A model generated the notes under the pieces. It was given only the letters and a program-made list of their open reading frames with translations, made no database searches and was not told the DNA's origin. Shown piece by piece: positions 1 to 7,824 of a stretch of DNA of 64,000 nt. This stretch comes from an uncultured Rhodospirillaceae bacterium (GTDB lineage Bacteria > Pseudomonadota > Alphaproteobacteria > Rhodospirillales > Magnetospirillaceae): assembly GCA_937887565.1 (NCBI GenBank), contig CALABS010000029.1, positions 1-64,000 on the forward strand, in the 5' to 3' direction. Position numbers and translations under genes: made by a program. Position 1 is the first letter of the stretch. The number at the start of each line of letters is the position of its first letter.

Positions 1-82
1 GGGCGATCGTCACTGCCCCCTGACGGGGGCGATCGTCACTGCCCCCTGACGGGGGCGATCGTCACTGCCCCCTGACGGGGGT
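1..82. repeat. 26-bp tandem repeat, three copies, cut by window edge
   Basis: A unit containing GCGATCGTCACTGCCCCCTG recurs at 26-bp spacing (GCGATCG begins at 3, 29 and 55), copies essentially identical. The array may continue left of the window. The last copy contains the stop codon of the minus-strand membrane protein gene, so the repeat begins inside that gene's 3' end. Because 26 is not a multiple of three, copies beyond the stop are read in other frames. Confidence 0.9.
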
Positions 83-874
83 AAGCGGCGCCGGGTCGGC
101 TGGATCTGCATCGGACGCGGCGGCTTGGCGCAGCCCGTCCAGATGCAGGTAGGCCAGCGACATCACGCCCACCTGCATCGGGTACAATGCCAGCGCCAAC
201 AGCCGCGTCACGGCCTCGGGTGCGCCCGCCCACTCCAATCCCATCACCAATCCCGATACCAGCGCCAGCGACGCCAGCACGACCAGGAAAAGCCGCCCCC
301 GGTTTCCGCGCGCCATGGCGACGATCTCCGCATGGCTTTCGTCGCGGCCGATGGCCTCGGAGGGAAGCCACAGCCACATGGGGACCGACAGCGCCACCAT
401 GAGGGCGAAGGTGACGGCGGGAAGGATCACCACCGCCGAGGCGAAGGCAAGCGCGAGGCCGGACGTTCCCTCCACCGCCTCGAAACCCGCAAGGGCCGCG
501 GCGCCCGCCATGTAGGACGGCAACACCAGCACCAGGCCGAGCATGATCGAGAAGATCAGGTAGCGTGTTTCCGGTTGTCCCCAGCCCAGGCGGGGGGATG
601 CGCCGAGGATGAGGTGCCGGTGCCAGTTGGTGCAGAAGATGGTCGCCAGGATCATGGTGTTGAAGATATCGAGGATGTGGTGCCATAAGGTGCCGGCCCC
701 GGATGCCCAGATGGCGGCAAGTTCCACCACCACCATCGGCGCGAAGGCCTTGGCGAAGGTGGTGGGCGCGTCGATGGGCGCCCGCGCGGCGCCGGCCAGT
801 ATTCCCAGCACGGGAAGTGTGCCCCTAACCATCGATTGTTCCGCCCCCGGACGTTCAGTGTTCATTGGTAGCAT
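62..874 (-). CDS. Polytopic membrane protein of unknown function
   Basis: About 270 residues with several hydrophobic stretches, for example around residues 45-60, 105-130, 140-170 and 195-212, consistent with four to six membrane helices. I see no catalytic or transport signature and do not recognise the family. The start is uncertain: ATG codons at 874, 865 and 832 are all in frame and none has a clear ribosome binding site. The C-terminus ends in TPVRGQ, encoded by the flanking 26-bp repeat, so the array probably supplied the present stop codon. It is transcribed divergently from the leuA leader. Confidence 0.6.
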   Translation of the reverse strand: MLPMNTERPGAEQSMVRGTLPVLGILAGAARAPIDAPTTFAKAFAPMVVVELAAIWASGAGTLWHHILDIFNTMILATIFCTNWHRHLILGASPRLGWGQPETRYLIFSIMLGLVLVLPSYMAGAAALAGFEAVEGTSGLALAFASAVVILPAVTFALMVALSVPMWLWLPSEAIGRDESHAEIVAMARGNRGRLFLVVLASLALVSGLVMGLEWAGAPEAVTRLLALALYPMQVGVMSLAYLHLDGLRQAAASDADPADPAPLTPVRGQ

Positions 875-899
875 GCGACGCGATCCGCGGCTTGTCGCG

Positions 900-905
900 T
901 TGACT
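900..905 (+). promoter_or_regulatory. Putative -35 element of the leuA leader transcript
   Basis: TTGACT lies 32 bp before the leader peptide start. No convincing -10 hexamer is visible at 16-18 bp (the region reads GCACTCTACC), so this is only a candidate promoter. Confidence 0.35.
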
Positions 906-936
906 TTTCTCCGCCCGCTCTGGCACTCTACCCACC

Positions 937-987
937 ATGACGAACCGTTCGACCGCCCTGCTGCTCCTTACCTGCCCGGTGTCGTGA
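937..987 (+). CDS. leuL: leuA leader peptide (attenuator peptide)
   Basis: A 16-codon reading frame, MTNRSTALLLLTCPVS, holds four consecutive leucine codons (CTG CTG CTC CTT) and lies about 210 bp upstream of leuA. This is the classic arrangement of a transcription-attenuation leader: stalling at the Leu run when charged tRNA-Leu is scarce would change folding of the downstream RNA. Leucine-rich leaders before leu genes are known in proteobacteria. The function here is inferred from the codon run and position. It is too short to be found by ordinary gene calling. Confidence 0.75.
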   Translation: MTNRSTALLLLTCPVS

Positions 988-1194
988 CACGACGCCGGGG
1001 TTGACACGTTCACTGTTCAGGCAGCGGTTTCCACAGGTCCGGTTCCCATGACTTCCCCCATCGCCCCTCGTTTCCTGTCCCGCGCGTCGCGACTTACCGG
1101 CGGTCGCCGGCAGTGACCGCCCGCGTGGGCGCCCGGCGGCCGTGATCTCCGCGCATCCCGGAAGAGACACGACAGACGACAAGGAACGACGGCC
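988..1194 (+). promoter_or_regulatory. leuA attenuator leader RNA
   Basis: Between the leader peptide and leuA there are mutually exclusive hairpins. CCGGC at 1097-1101 can pair with GCCGG at 1106-1110. Alternatively GGCGGTC at 1099-1105 can pair with GACCGCC at 1115-1121. Such alternatives suit attenuation. I do not see a hairpin followed by a clear U-tract, so the terminator form is unproven and control could act on translation. The leuA Shine-Dalgarno AAGGA is at 1181-1185. Confidence 0.45.
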
Positions 1195-2853
1195 ATGATG
1201 ACCCAGGCCCCCCGCAAGTACCGCCCCTATCCCGCCATCCGCCTGGCCGACCGCCGCTGGCCCGACGCGGTGATCGCCAAGCCGCCCACTTGGTGCAGCG
1301 TCGATTTGCGCGACGGCAACCAGGCCCTGGTCGACCCCATGGGCACCGACGCCAAGATGCGGCTGTGGACCACCCTGGTGGGGATGGGCTTCAAGGAGAT
1401 CGAGGTGGGCTTTCCCGCCGCCTCGCAGACCGACTACGACTTCGTCCGCCATCTGATCGAGGGCGGCCACATCCCCGACGACGTCACCATCCAGATCCTG
1501 ACCCAGTCGCGCGAGGATTTGATCCGCCGCAGCTTCGAGGCGCTGGAGGGGGCGAGGAACGTCATCGTCCACCTGTACAACTCCACCTCCGAGGTGCAGC
1601 GCCGGGTGGTGTTCGGCTTCGACCGCCAAGGCTGCATCGACCTGGCCCTGGGCGGCGTCCGGCTGGTGCGCCAACTGTCGGCGGCGCGCGGCGACGGCGA
1701 GGTGCGGTTCCAGTACAGCCCCGAAAGCTATACCGGCACCGAGCCCGACTTCGCGGTCGAGATCGTCGAGGCGGTGGCGGCGGCCTGGGGGGCCGGGCCT
1801 GGGCGTGAGATGATCGTCAACCTGCCGGCGACGGTGGAGATGAGCACCCCCAATGTCTACGCCGACATGATCGAGTGGTTCTGCCGCACCGTGAGGGGCC
1901 GCGAGCACCTGATCGTCTCCGTCCACCCCCACAACGACCGCGGCACCGGCGTGGCGGCGGCCGAGCTGGCGGTGATGGCCGGCGCCGACCGCGTCGAGGG
2001 CACCCTGTTCGGCAACGGCGAGCGCACCGGCAACGTGGACGTCTGCACCCTGGCCCTGAACCTGTTCACCCAGGGCGTCGATCCCGGCCTGGACCTGTCG
2101 GACATCGATTCGGTGCGCCGCGCGGCCGAGGAATGCACCCGCATCCCGGTCCATCCGCGCCATCCCTATGCCGGCGATCTGGTCTACACGGCGTTCTCGG
2201 GCTCGCACCAGGACGCCATCAAAAAGGGCTTCGCCGCTCGCAGGAAGGCCAATGACGAGGTCTGGGAAGTGCCCTACCTGCCCATCGATCCGGCCGATGT
2301 GGGCCGCACCTACCAGGCGGTGATCCGCATCAACAGCCAGTCGGGCAAGGGCGGCGTCGCCTATGTGCTGGAGCGCGACTACGGCCTGGAACTGCCCAAG
2401 AGCATGCAGGCCGAATTCGCCCGCTCGGTGCAGAGGATCGCCGACGCCCACGGCCGCGAGCTGGAACCGGCCGAGATCTTCGCCGCCTTCCAGCAGGACT
2501 ATCTGACGCCGGGCCGCGTCCAGGTGGTGGACTATTCCACCGTGCCGGTGTCCAAGGGCCAGCGCGCCCTGACCGCCACCCTGGTGGTGGACGGCGCCGA
2601 GCGGGTCATCCAGGGCCTGGGCGCCGGGCCGGTGGACGCCTTCGTCCACGCCCTGGACAAGGACCTGGGCGTCAAGGTCACGGTCGAGGACTACCATGAG
2701 CACGCCATCGGCCACGGCTCCGAGGCCCAGGCCGCCTGCTACGTCGAGGTCGCCCGCGCCGGCGGCGGCACCATCCACGGCGCCGCCCGCCACGACAACG
2801 TCACCATGGCCGCCCTGATGGCGGTGGCCAGCGCGGTCAATCGCGCGGGATAG
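1195..2853 (+). CDS. leuA: 2-isopropylmalate synthase
   Basis: The enzyme condenses acetyl-CoA with 2-oxoisovalerate, the first committed step of leucine synthesis, in the cytoplasm. The 552-residue product has the HMG-CoA-lyase-like TIM barrel near the N-terminus: DLRDGNQAL around residues 38-46 (the catalytic, metal-binding DxRDG motif), SVHPHNDRGTG around 240-250 and LFGNGERTGN around 272-281. The C-terminal third matches the allosteric LeuA dimer domain, so leucine feedback is expected. Length fits the long LeuA form. An alternative ATG is one codon downstream. The Leu-rich leader upstream implies control by leucyl-tRNA supply. Confidence 0.96.
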   Translation: MMTQAPRKYRPYPAIRLADRRWPDAVIAKPPTWCSVDLRDGNQALVDPMGTDAKMRLWTTLVGMGFKEIEVGFPAASQTDYDFVRHLIEGGHIPDDVTIQILTQSREDLIRRSFEALEGARNVIVHLYNSTSEVQRRVVFGFDRQGCIDLALGGVRLVRQLSAARGDGEVRFQYSPESYTGTEPDFAVEIVEAVAAAWGAGPGREMIVNLPATVEMSTPNVYADMIEWFCRTVRGREHLIVSVHPHNDRGTGVAAAELAVMAGADRVEGTLFGNGERTGNVDVCTLALNLFTQGVDPGLDLSDIDSVRRAAEECTRIPVHPRHPYAGDLVYTAFSGSHQDAIKKGFAARRKANDEVWEVPYLPIDPADVGRTYQAVIRINSQSGKGGVAYVLERDYGLELPKSMQAEFARSVQRIADAHGRELEPAEIFAAFQQDYLTPGRVQVVDYSTVPVSKGQRALTATLVVDGAERVIQGLGAGPVDAFVHALDKDLGVKVTVEDYHEHAIGHGSEAQAACYVEVARAGGGTIHGAARHDNVTMAALMAVASAVNRAG

Positions 2854-2920
2854 GCGGGCTCTCGATGGAGGGGCGGAACATCGCCCCTCCATCGGTGTTG
2901 CCACCGGTGGAGGTTCCGCC

Positions 2921-3409
2921 ATGGCCACCCGCGAATCCACCGGCCGCGATCCCACCGCCACCATCGCCCAGGCGCTTCGGGGGCTCAGTTACCCCTGCGG
3001 GCGGGCGCGCGTGGTCGAATACGCCCGCGCGCATAACGTTGACCCGGCGGCGCTGGACGTGCTCAAGGGGATACCGGACCAGACCTACGCAAGCATGGCC
3101 GAGGTCTTCAAGGGCGTGGGACTGGCGCCCGCCCAGGCGCCGCCGCCCGTCGGCAAGCCGGACACGGCGGCCCGGCCGCCCCGGCCGGTGCAGCCCCAGC
3201 GGCGCGAGGGGCGGTCCCTGCCCACCGAGGAGCCCGAGCCGGCCACGCTGGAAGGCCAGATCGAGGCCGGGCGCCCGTATGCCACCCAGCTGCCGCCCCA
3301 ACCGGCGGAGCCGGCGCGCCCCCCGGCGGAGCCGGAACGCCCACGGGGCGACCATCCCCGGCGGCGAGGGCTGGTGGCGGTGCTGCGCCGGCGGCTGGGG
3401 TTGGATTAG
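2921..3409 (+). CDS. DUF2795-like domain protein with proline-rich tail
   Basis: A 162-residue protein. Residues about 15-65 (ALRGLSYPCGRARVVEYAR followed by a short helical segment ending near YASMAEV) resemble DUF2795, a small helical domain of unknown function. Residues 70-145 are rich in Pro, Glu and Arg and probably disordered, and the last 15 residues are basic. The start is the first ATG, preceded by GGAGG about ten bases upstream. Its end overlaps the end of the convergent phosphate transporter gene by 4 bp. No function is assigned. Confidence 0.7.
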   Translation: MATRESTGRDPTATIAQALRGLSYPCGRARVVEYARAHNVDPAALDVLKGIPDQTYASMAEVFKGVGLAPAQAPPPVGKPDTAARPPRPVQPQRREGRSLPTEEPEPATLEGQIEAGRPYATQLPPQPAEPARPPAEPERPRGDHPRRRGLVAVLRRRLGLD

Positions 3410-4407
3410 AACAGGTCGACCAGCAGGTAGCCGGCATAGGCGATCGCCGCCGCCGCCGGGATGGTGAAGATCCACGCCCAGACGATGTTGGCGGCCACGC
3501 CCCAGCGCACCGCGCCGGCCCGGCGGGCCGAGCCGACGCCGACGATGGAGCCGGTGATGGTGTGGGTGGTGGACACCGGAATGCCCAGCCAGGTGGCGCC
3601 GAACAGGGTCATGGCGCCGGCGGTCTCGGCACAGAAGCCCTGGAACGGCTTGAGGTCGGTGATCTTGGAGCCCATGGTCTTGACGATGCGCCAGCCGCCC
3701 ATCATCGTCCCCAGCCCCATGGCGGTCTGGGCCGACAGCACCACCCAGAACGGCACGTGGAAGGTGTCGCCCAGATAGCCTTGGCTGAACAGCAGCACCG
3801 CGATGATGCCCATGGTCTTCTGGGCGTCGTTGCCGCCGTGTCCCAGCGAATACAGCGCCGCCGACACCAACTGCAGCTGCCGGAAGCGGCGGTCGACCTG
3901 ATAGGGCACCATGCGGCAGACCACCCACGAGGCGGCGACCGCCATCACGATGGCCAGCAGGAAGCCGATCAGCGGCGACAGCACGATGGCCGAGGTGATC
4001 TTGGCGAAGCCGGTGGTGACGATGGCGTCGGGACCGGCCTTGGCGAGGCCGGCGCCGACGATGCCGCCGATCAGCGCATGTGACGACGACGACGGGAAGC
4101 CCAGCCACCAGGTGATCAGGTTCCAGGCGATGGCGCCGCCGAGCGCCGCCAGGATGACCCAGGGATCGACGATGGACGGCTCGATGACGCCGGTGCCGAT
4201 GGTGCGCGCCACGTGCAGGCCGAAGAACAGGAAGGCGATGAAATTGAAGAACGCCGCCCAGGCGACGGCGTATTTGGGCGGCAGCACCCGGGTGGAGACC
4301 ACGGTGGCGATGGAGTTGGCCGCGTCGTGCATGCCGTTGATCATGTCGAACAGCAGCGCCACGCCGATGATGGCGATCAGCGCGGGCAGGGCGATGGTGG
4401 CTTCCAT
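3406..4407 (-). CDS. pit: Inorganic phosphate transporter, PiT family
   Basis: A low-affinity Pi (metal-phosphate) symporter of the inner membrane. The protein of about 333 residues has around ten hydrophobic segments and the two PiT signature repeats: FDMINGMHDAANSIATVVST near residues 20-40, and SLGHGGNDAQKTMG near 195-208. The start ATG at 4407 overlaps the stop of the upstream DUF47 gene by one base (GTG at 4410 is also possible), so the two are translationally coupled. It is the last gene of the NUDIX-DUF47-pit operon. Confidence 0.94.
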   Translation of the reverse strand: MEATIALPALIAIIGVALLFDMINGMHDAANSIATVVSTRVLPPKYAVAWAAFFNFIAFLFFGLHVARTIGTGVIEPSIVDPWVILAALGGAIAWNLITWWLGFPSSSSHALIGGIVGAGLAKAGPDAIVTTGFAKITSAIVLSPLIGFLLAIVMAVAASWVVCRMVPYQVDRRFRQLQLVSAALYSLGHGGNDAQKTMGIIAVLLFSQGYLGDTFHVPFWVVLSAQTAMGLGTMMGGWRIVKTMGSKITDLKPFQGFCAETAGAMTLFGATWLGIPVSTTHTITGSIVGVGSARRAGAVRWGVAANIVWAWIFTIPAAAAIAYAGYLLVDLF

Positions 4408-5054
4408 CACACGTGGTCCAGCAGGATGCCTTCGATCAGGTCCGAGACGTCGTCGCAGCGGTCGGTGACGGTCTCCAGCAGCTCATAGACCTCCTTGCGG
4501 CCGAGGAAGGTCACGGTGTCGGGGGCGCTTTCGATCAGCTCGGACAAGGCCTTGCGCAGCAGCCGGTCGGCCTCGCTCTCGATGCGGCCGACGCGCTCGC
4601 ACAACGAGTTGATGCGCTCGACGTTGCGGTTGACGTCGTGGAGCAGCGGAATGGCCTCCACCAGCAGGGCGGCGGCCTGCTCGATCATCGCCGCCAGCTC
4701 CAGCATGCGCGGGCCGAAGGTCTCGACCTTGTACAGCACGGCGTGCTGGGCGACCTCCTCGATCAGGTCGATGGCGTCGTCCAGGGCGGTGGTCAGGGCG
4801 TGGATGTCGGAACGGTCGAATGGGGTGATGAACGCCCGGTGCAGCGCCACCAGGGTGTCGCGCGCGATGGCGTCGGCCTCGCCCTCGGCCTCGCAGACCT
4901 GCTTGAAGCACTCGGCGCGCTCGGCGGCGTCGCCGGCCTTCATCATGGCGGTCAGCGCCGCCGCCGCGACCACCATGCGCTCGGCATGGGCGGCGAAATG
5001 ATCGACGAAGCGCTCCTCGCGGGGCATCAGGGAGCGAATGAAGCGCATGAACAT
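4407..5054 (-). CDS. DUF47 (PhoU-like) phosphate transport accessory protein
   Basis: A roughly 215-residue all-helical protein beginning MFMRFIRSLMPREERFVDHF, typical of the DUF47/TIGR00153 family that pairs with PiT transporters (the orfA partner of pit in Sinorhizobium). It is thought to modulate Pit activity at the membrane, with PhoU-like metal-binding bundles; residues such as E-x-E-A-D near 60-65 and 165-170 fit. An upstream ATG at 5093 is in frame, but family similarity begins at the internal Met. The 3' end overlaps pit. Confidence 0.87.
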   Translation of the reverse strand: MFMRFIRSLMPREERFVDHFAAHAERMVVAAAALTAMMKAGDAAERAECFKQVCEAEGEADAIARDTLVALHRAFITPFDRSDIHALTTALDDAIDLIEEVAQHAVLYKVETFGPRMLELAAMIEQAAALLVEAIPLLHDVNRNVERINSLCERVGRIESEADRLLRKALSELIESAPDTVTFLGRKEVYELLETVTDRCDDVSDLIEGILLDHV

Positions 5055-5136
5055 TGAGGAGGTGTCCCCGGCAGATTGTAACGCGAGCGTCATATCACGA
5101 AAGTTACGCTGCGTCGCGGCAGAATCCTGGGGGCTG

Positions 5137-5562
5137 CTATTCCCACAGACCCGAGAAGGTCAAGAGCACGTCGATCAGCCCCGCCTCCGACGACAGCAGC
5201 GCCGCCTGGCCCGGCGTCACCCAACGTCGCTCGCGCTCATGCATCTCGGGCCATCGGTCCAGAATCTCCTCGACCTCCAACAGATACACGCGGATTTCGC
5301 ACGGTATCTCGCGGCCGCTCGACAGGCGCTTGGTACTGGCGAAGGACGCGAACGGCTTATCCGCCACGGTGCCGCGGACGCCGGCCTCCTCATAGGCCTC
5401 GTGGGCGGCCACCGCATGGGGGGACATCCGCTTCTCGGGCTTGCCCTTGGGCAGAATCCAGCGCCGGGTCTCGCGCGAGGTCACCAGCAGCACGCGGGGA
5501 TGGCCGTCCTCGAGGAGATACGGCAGCGCGGCGTATTGGATGGCATCCTTGTTCTTGGCCAT
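5137..5562 (-). CDS. NUDIX hydrolase
   Basis: A 141-residue single-domain NUDIX protein. The NUDIX box lies at about residues 40-62 (GKPEKRMSPHAVAAHEAYEE then AGV), with the metal-binding EAYEEAG core intact. Met replaces the first Glu of the consensus, as in several diphosphoinositol-polyphosphate/diadenosine-polyphosphate hydrolase relatives. The substrate is not deducible. It lies upstream of DUF47 and pit on the same strand with a short gap, and a PHO box precedes it, so a role in hydrolysing a phosphate-rich nucleotide or polyphosphate under Pho control is plausible. Confidence 0.88.
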   Translation of the reverse strand: MAKNKDAIQYAALPYLLEDGHPRVLLVTSRETRRWILPKGKPEKRMSPHAVAAHEAYEEAGVRGTVADKPFASFASTKRLSSGREIPCEIRVYLLEVEEILDRWPEMHERERRWVTPGQAALLSSEAGLIDVLLTFSGLWE

Positions 5563-5604
5563 GAGTTCGATGGTGCGGGAGACGGGCGGCGGGCGGAAGG
5601 CGCG

Positions 5605-5633
5605 TTAATGTTACAGTTTTGTGACAGTGTCAA
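5605..5633 (-). promoter_or_regulatory. PHO box inside the promoter of the NUDIX-DUF47-pit operon
   Basis: Read on the minus strand, a perfect TTGACA (5628-5633) is followed by CTGTCAC-AAAA-CTGTAAC (5610-5627) and then CATTAA (5605-5610) as a weak -10 at 17 bp. The two 7-mers separated by 4 bp match the PhoB consensus (CTGTCAT repeats). PhoB binding between -35 and -10 would be expected to block RNA polymerase, which agrees with PhoB repression of orfA-pit known in Sinorhizobium meliloti. Confidence 0.8.
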
Positions 5634-5682
5634 GCGCCGCGCGCCATCATGGCCGATCCTTCCCCGTCAGGCGACCCGTCTG

Positions 5683-6252
5683 TCAGCCTATGCCGTCCGG
5701 GACTTCGTGGGCGCGCTCTCCCTGGCGCAGCAGGGACGCGAAGTCGGGAAAGGAGCGCGCGACGCGGGCGTGGTGGACCCGCATGGCCTCGGCCAGGGCG
5801 CCGCCGCGCCCGAGCCGGGCGTCGGCCAGGGCGACCATGCGGCTGTTGGGCCAGCTGCGGGGACGGATGGACCACAGGTGATCGAAGGCCTCGGCCTCGC
5901 GGCCGGGATTGTCCCGGGCCATCAGGATGGCGGCGGCGGCGGTCGAGCGGCTGATGCCCATGTGGCAGTGGATCAGCAGATGGGCGATCGACCGCGCCGC
6001 CTCCGAGGCGCCGAAGTCCAGGATCGCCCGCACCGTCTCGGCGGTGGGGTGCTGGAGGTCGTCGCGGTCGCGGATGGTGTCGTGGAACCGCCAGACCGTC
6101 CTTTGGTGCTCGCCGTAGGTGGCGAACACCTCGGGGTCGGGGTGCTCCGGGTCGAGGATGGTAAGCACATGCGTCACCCCGGCCTCCGCGTGGAGGCAAA
6201 GTTCATCGAGGCCGCAGATGGTGATGCGATAGGGGACGAGCGGAGCGGGCAT
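5683..6252 (-). CDS. Tyrosine/dual-specificity phosphatase-like protein
   Basis: A 189-residue cytoplasmic protein with the cysteine-phosphatase signature HCHMGISRST at residues 95-104: Cys96 nucleophile, Arg102 phosphate binder, exactly C-x5-R. An upstream Asp in the HDTIRDRDD segment (58-65) could be the general acid. It resembles bacterial protein tyrosine phosphatases; the substrate is unknown. It is on the same strand as the NUDIX-pit operon, but the PHO-box promoter lies between them, so it is probably a separate unit. Confidence 0.82.
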   Translation of the reverse strand: MPAPLVPYRITICGLDELCLHAEAGVTHVLTILDPEHPDPEVFATYGEHQRTVWRFHDTIRDRDDLQHPTAETVRAILDFGASEAARSIAHLLIHCHMGISRSTAAAAILMARDNPGREAEAFDHLWSIRPRSWPNSRMVALADARLGRGGALAEAMRVHHARVARSFPDFASLLRQGERAHEVPDGIG

Positions 6253-6321
6253 CCCGCAAGAGTGGGACCGCCGGGGCCGGCGGTCAAGGGCGGGGCCGCC
6301 GGTGCCCCACCCCGTCGACCG

Positions 6322-7824
6322 TCACTCCTTGAACCTCTTGGCGATCAACTCGTTCAGCATGGCCGGGTTGGCCTTGCCCTGGGTCGCCTTCATGACCTGG
6401 CCGACGAACCAGCCGATCAGCTTGTCCTTGCCGGCCTTGACCTCGGCCACCTTGTCGGGATTGGCGGCCATGACGTCGTCGATGGCCTTCTCGATGGCGC
6501 CGGTGTCGGTGACCTGCTTGAGGCCCTTCTCGGCGACGATGGTGGCGGGGTCCTTCTGCTCGGCGACCATGAACTGGAAGACGTCCTTGGCCAGGCGGCC
6601 CGAGATGGTGCCGTCGTCGATCAGGTCGATCATCCGGCCCAGGTTCTCGGCCGAGACCGGCGGGTTCTCCCACGAGTAGTCGCCGGCGTTCATGGCGGCG
6701 AAGAAGTCGCCCATCACCCAGTTGGCGGCCTTCTTGGCGTCGCGGCCCCCGGCAGGCGAAGCCTGCCCATCCTTGGGATCGGCGGCTCCGCCGCGGGCGA
6801 CGGCCTCGAAGAATTCGGCCGAGGCCTTTTCCGCCACCATCACGCCGGCGTCATAAGCGTTGAGGCCGTACTCGGCCATGAAACGCGCCTTCTTGTCGTC
6901 GGGCAACTCGGGCAGGCCCGCCTTGATGCCGTCGACGAAGTCCTGGGAAATCACCAGCGGCAGCAGGTCGGGATCGGGGAAGTAGCGGTAGTCGTGGGCG
7001 TGCTCCTTCGAGCGCATGGACCGCGTCTCGCCCTTGGCCGAATCGAACAGGCGGGTTTCCTGCCGGATCTCGCCGCCCGATTCGTAGACGTCGATGTGGC
7101 GGCGCGCCTCGTATTCGATGGCCTGCTGGACGAAGCGGATCGAGTTGACGTTCTTGATCTCGCAGCGGGTGCGCAGCTCGGTCGAGCCCTTGGGCCGCAC
7201 CGACACGTTGGCGTCGCAGCGCATGCTGCCTTCCTGCATGTTGCCGTCGCAGGTGCCGAGATAGCGCAGGATCGAGCGCAGCTTGGTGAGGTAGGCGCCG
7301 GCCTCCTCGGGGCTGCTCATGTCGGGCTTGGACACGATCTCCATCAGCGCCACGCCCGACCGGTTGAGGTCGATGTAGCTCTTGGTCGGATGCATGTCGT
7401 GGATGGACTTGCCGGCGTCCTGTTCCAGGTGCAGGCGCTCGATGCCCACCGCCTTGGTCGAGCCGTCGGGCAGGTCGATCAACAGCTCGCCGTTGCCGAC
7501 GATGGGCAGCTCGTACTGGCTGATCTGATAGCCCTGCGGCAGGTCGGCGTAAAAGTAGTTCTTGCGCGCGAACACGGATGTCAGGTTGATCTGCGCCTTC
7601 AGGCCCAGCCCGGTGCGAACCGCCTGCTCGACGCAGGTTTCGTTGATCACCGGCAGCATGCCGGGGAAGCCCGCGTCCACGAAGCTGACCTGGCTGTTGG
7701 GCTCGGCGCCGAATTCGGTGGCGGCGCCACTGAACAGCTTGGCCTTGGAAATCACCTGCGCGTGGACCTCGAGGCCGATGACGATCTCCCAGTCGCCGGT
7801 CTCGCCTTCGATCAGATACGCCAT
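6322..7824 (-). CDS. gatB: Asp/Glu-tRNA(Asn/Gln) amidotransferase subunit B
   Basis: The tRNA-binding kinase-like subunit of GatCAB, which phosphorylates and amidates Glu-tRNA(Gln) or Asp-tRNA(Asn). The 500-residue protein begins MAYLIEGETGDWEIVIGLEV, with the GatB signature GLEVHAQ (17-23) and DYRYFPDPDLLPL near 265-277, followed by the C-terminal helical YqeY-like domain. The start ATG overlaps the gatA stop (ATGA), so the order gatC-gatA-gatB is translationally coupled. Confidence 0.97.
   Translation of the reverse strand: MAYLIEGETGDWEIVIGLEVHAQVISKAKLFSGAATEFGAEPNSQVSFVDAGFPGMLPVINETCVEQAVRTGLGLKAQINLTSVFARKNYFYADLPQGYQISQYELPIVGNGELLIDLPDGSTKAVGIERLHLEQDAGKSIHDMHPTKSYIDLNRSGVALMEIVSKPDMSSPEEAGAYLTKLRSILRYLGTCDGNMQEGSMRCDANVSVRPKGSTELRTRCEIKNVNSIRFVQQAIEYEARRHIDVYESGGEIRQETRLFDSAKGETRSMRSKEHAHDYRYFPDPDLLPLVISQDFVDGIKAGLPELPDDKKARFMAEYGLNAYDAGVMVAEKASAEFFEAVARGGAADPKDGQASPAGGRDAKKAANWVMGDFFAAMNAGDYSWENPPVSAENLGRMIDLIDDGTISGRLAKDVFQFMVAEQKDPATIVAEKGLKQVTDTGAIEKAIDDVMAANPDKVAEVKAGKDKLIGWFVGQVMKATQGKANPAMLNELIAKRFKE

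Noticed and set aside
928..2964. A 678-codon open frame antisense to leuA
   Set aside because: It lies entirely opposite a clear leuA gene, its amino acid content is skewed to Gly, Ala, His and Arg, and it has no recognisable motif; it is a shadow of high GC at third codon positions.
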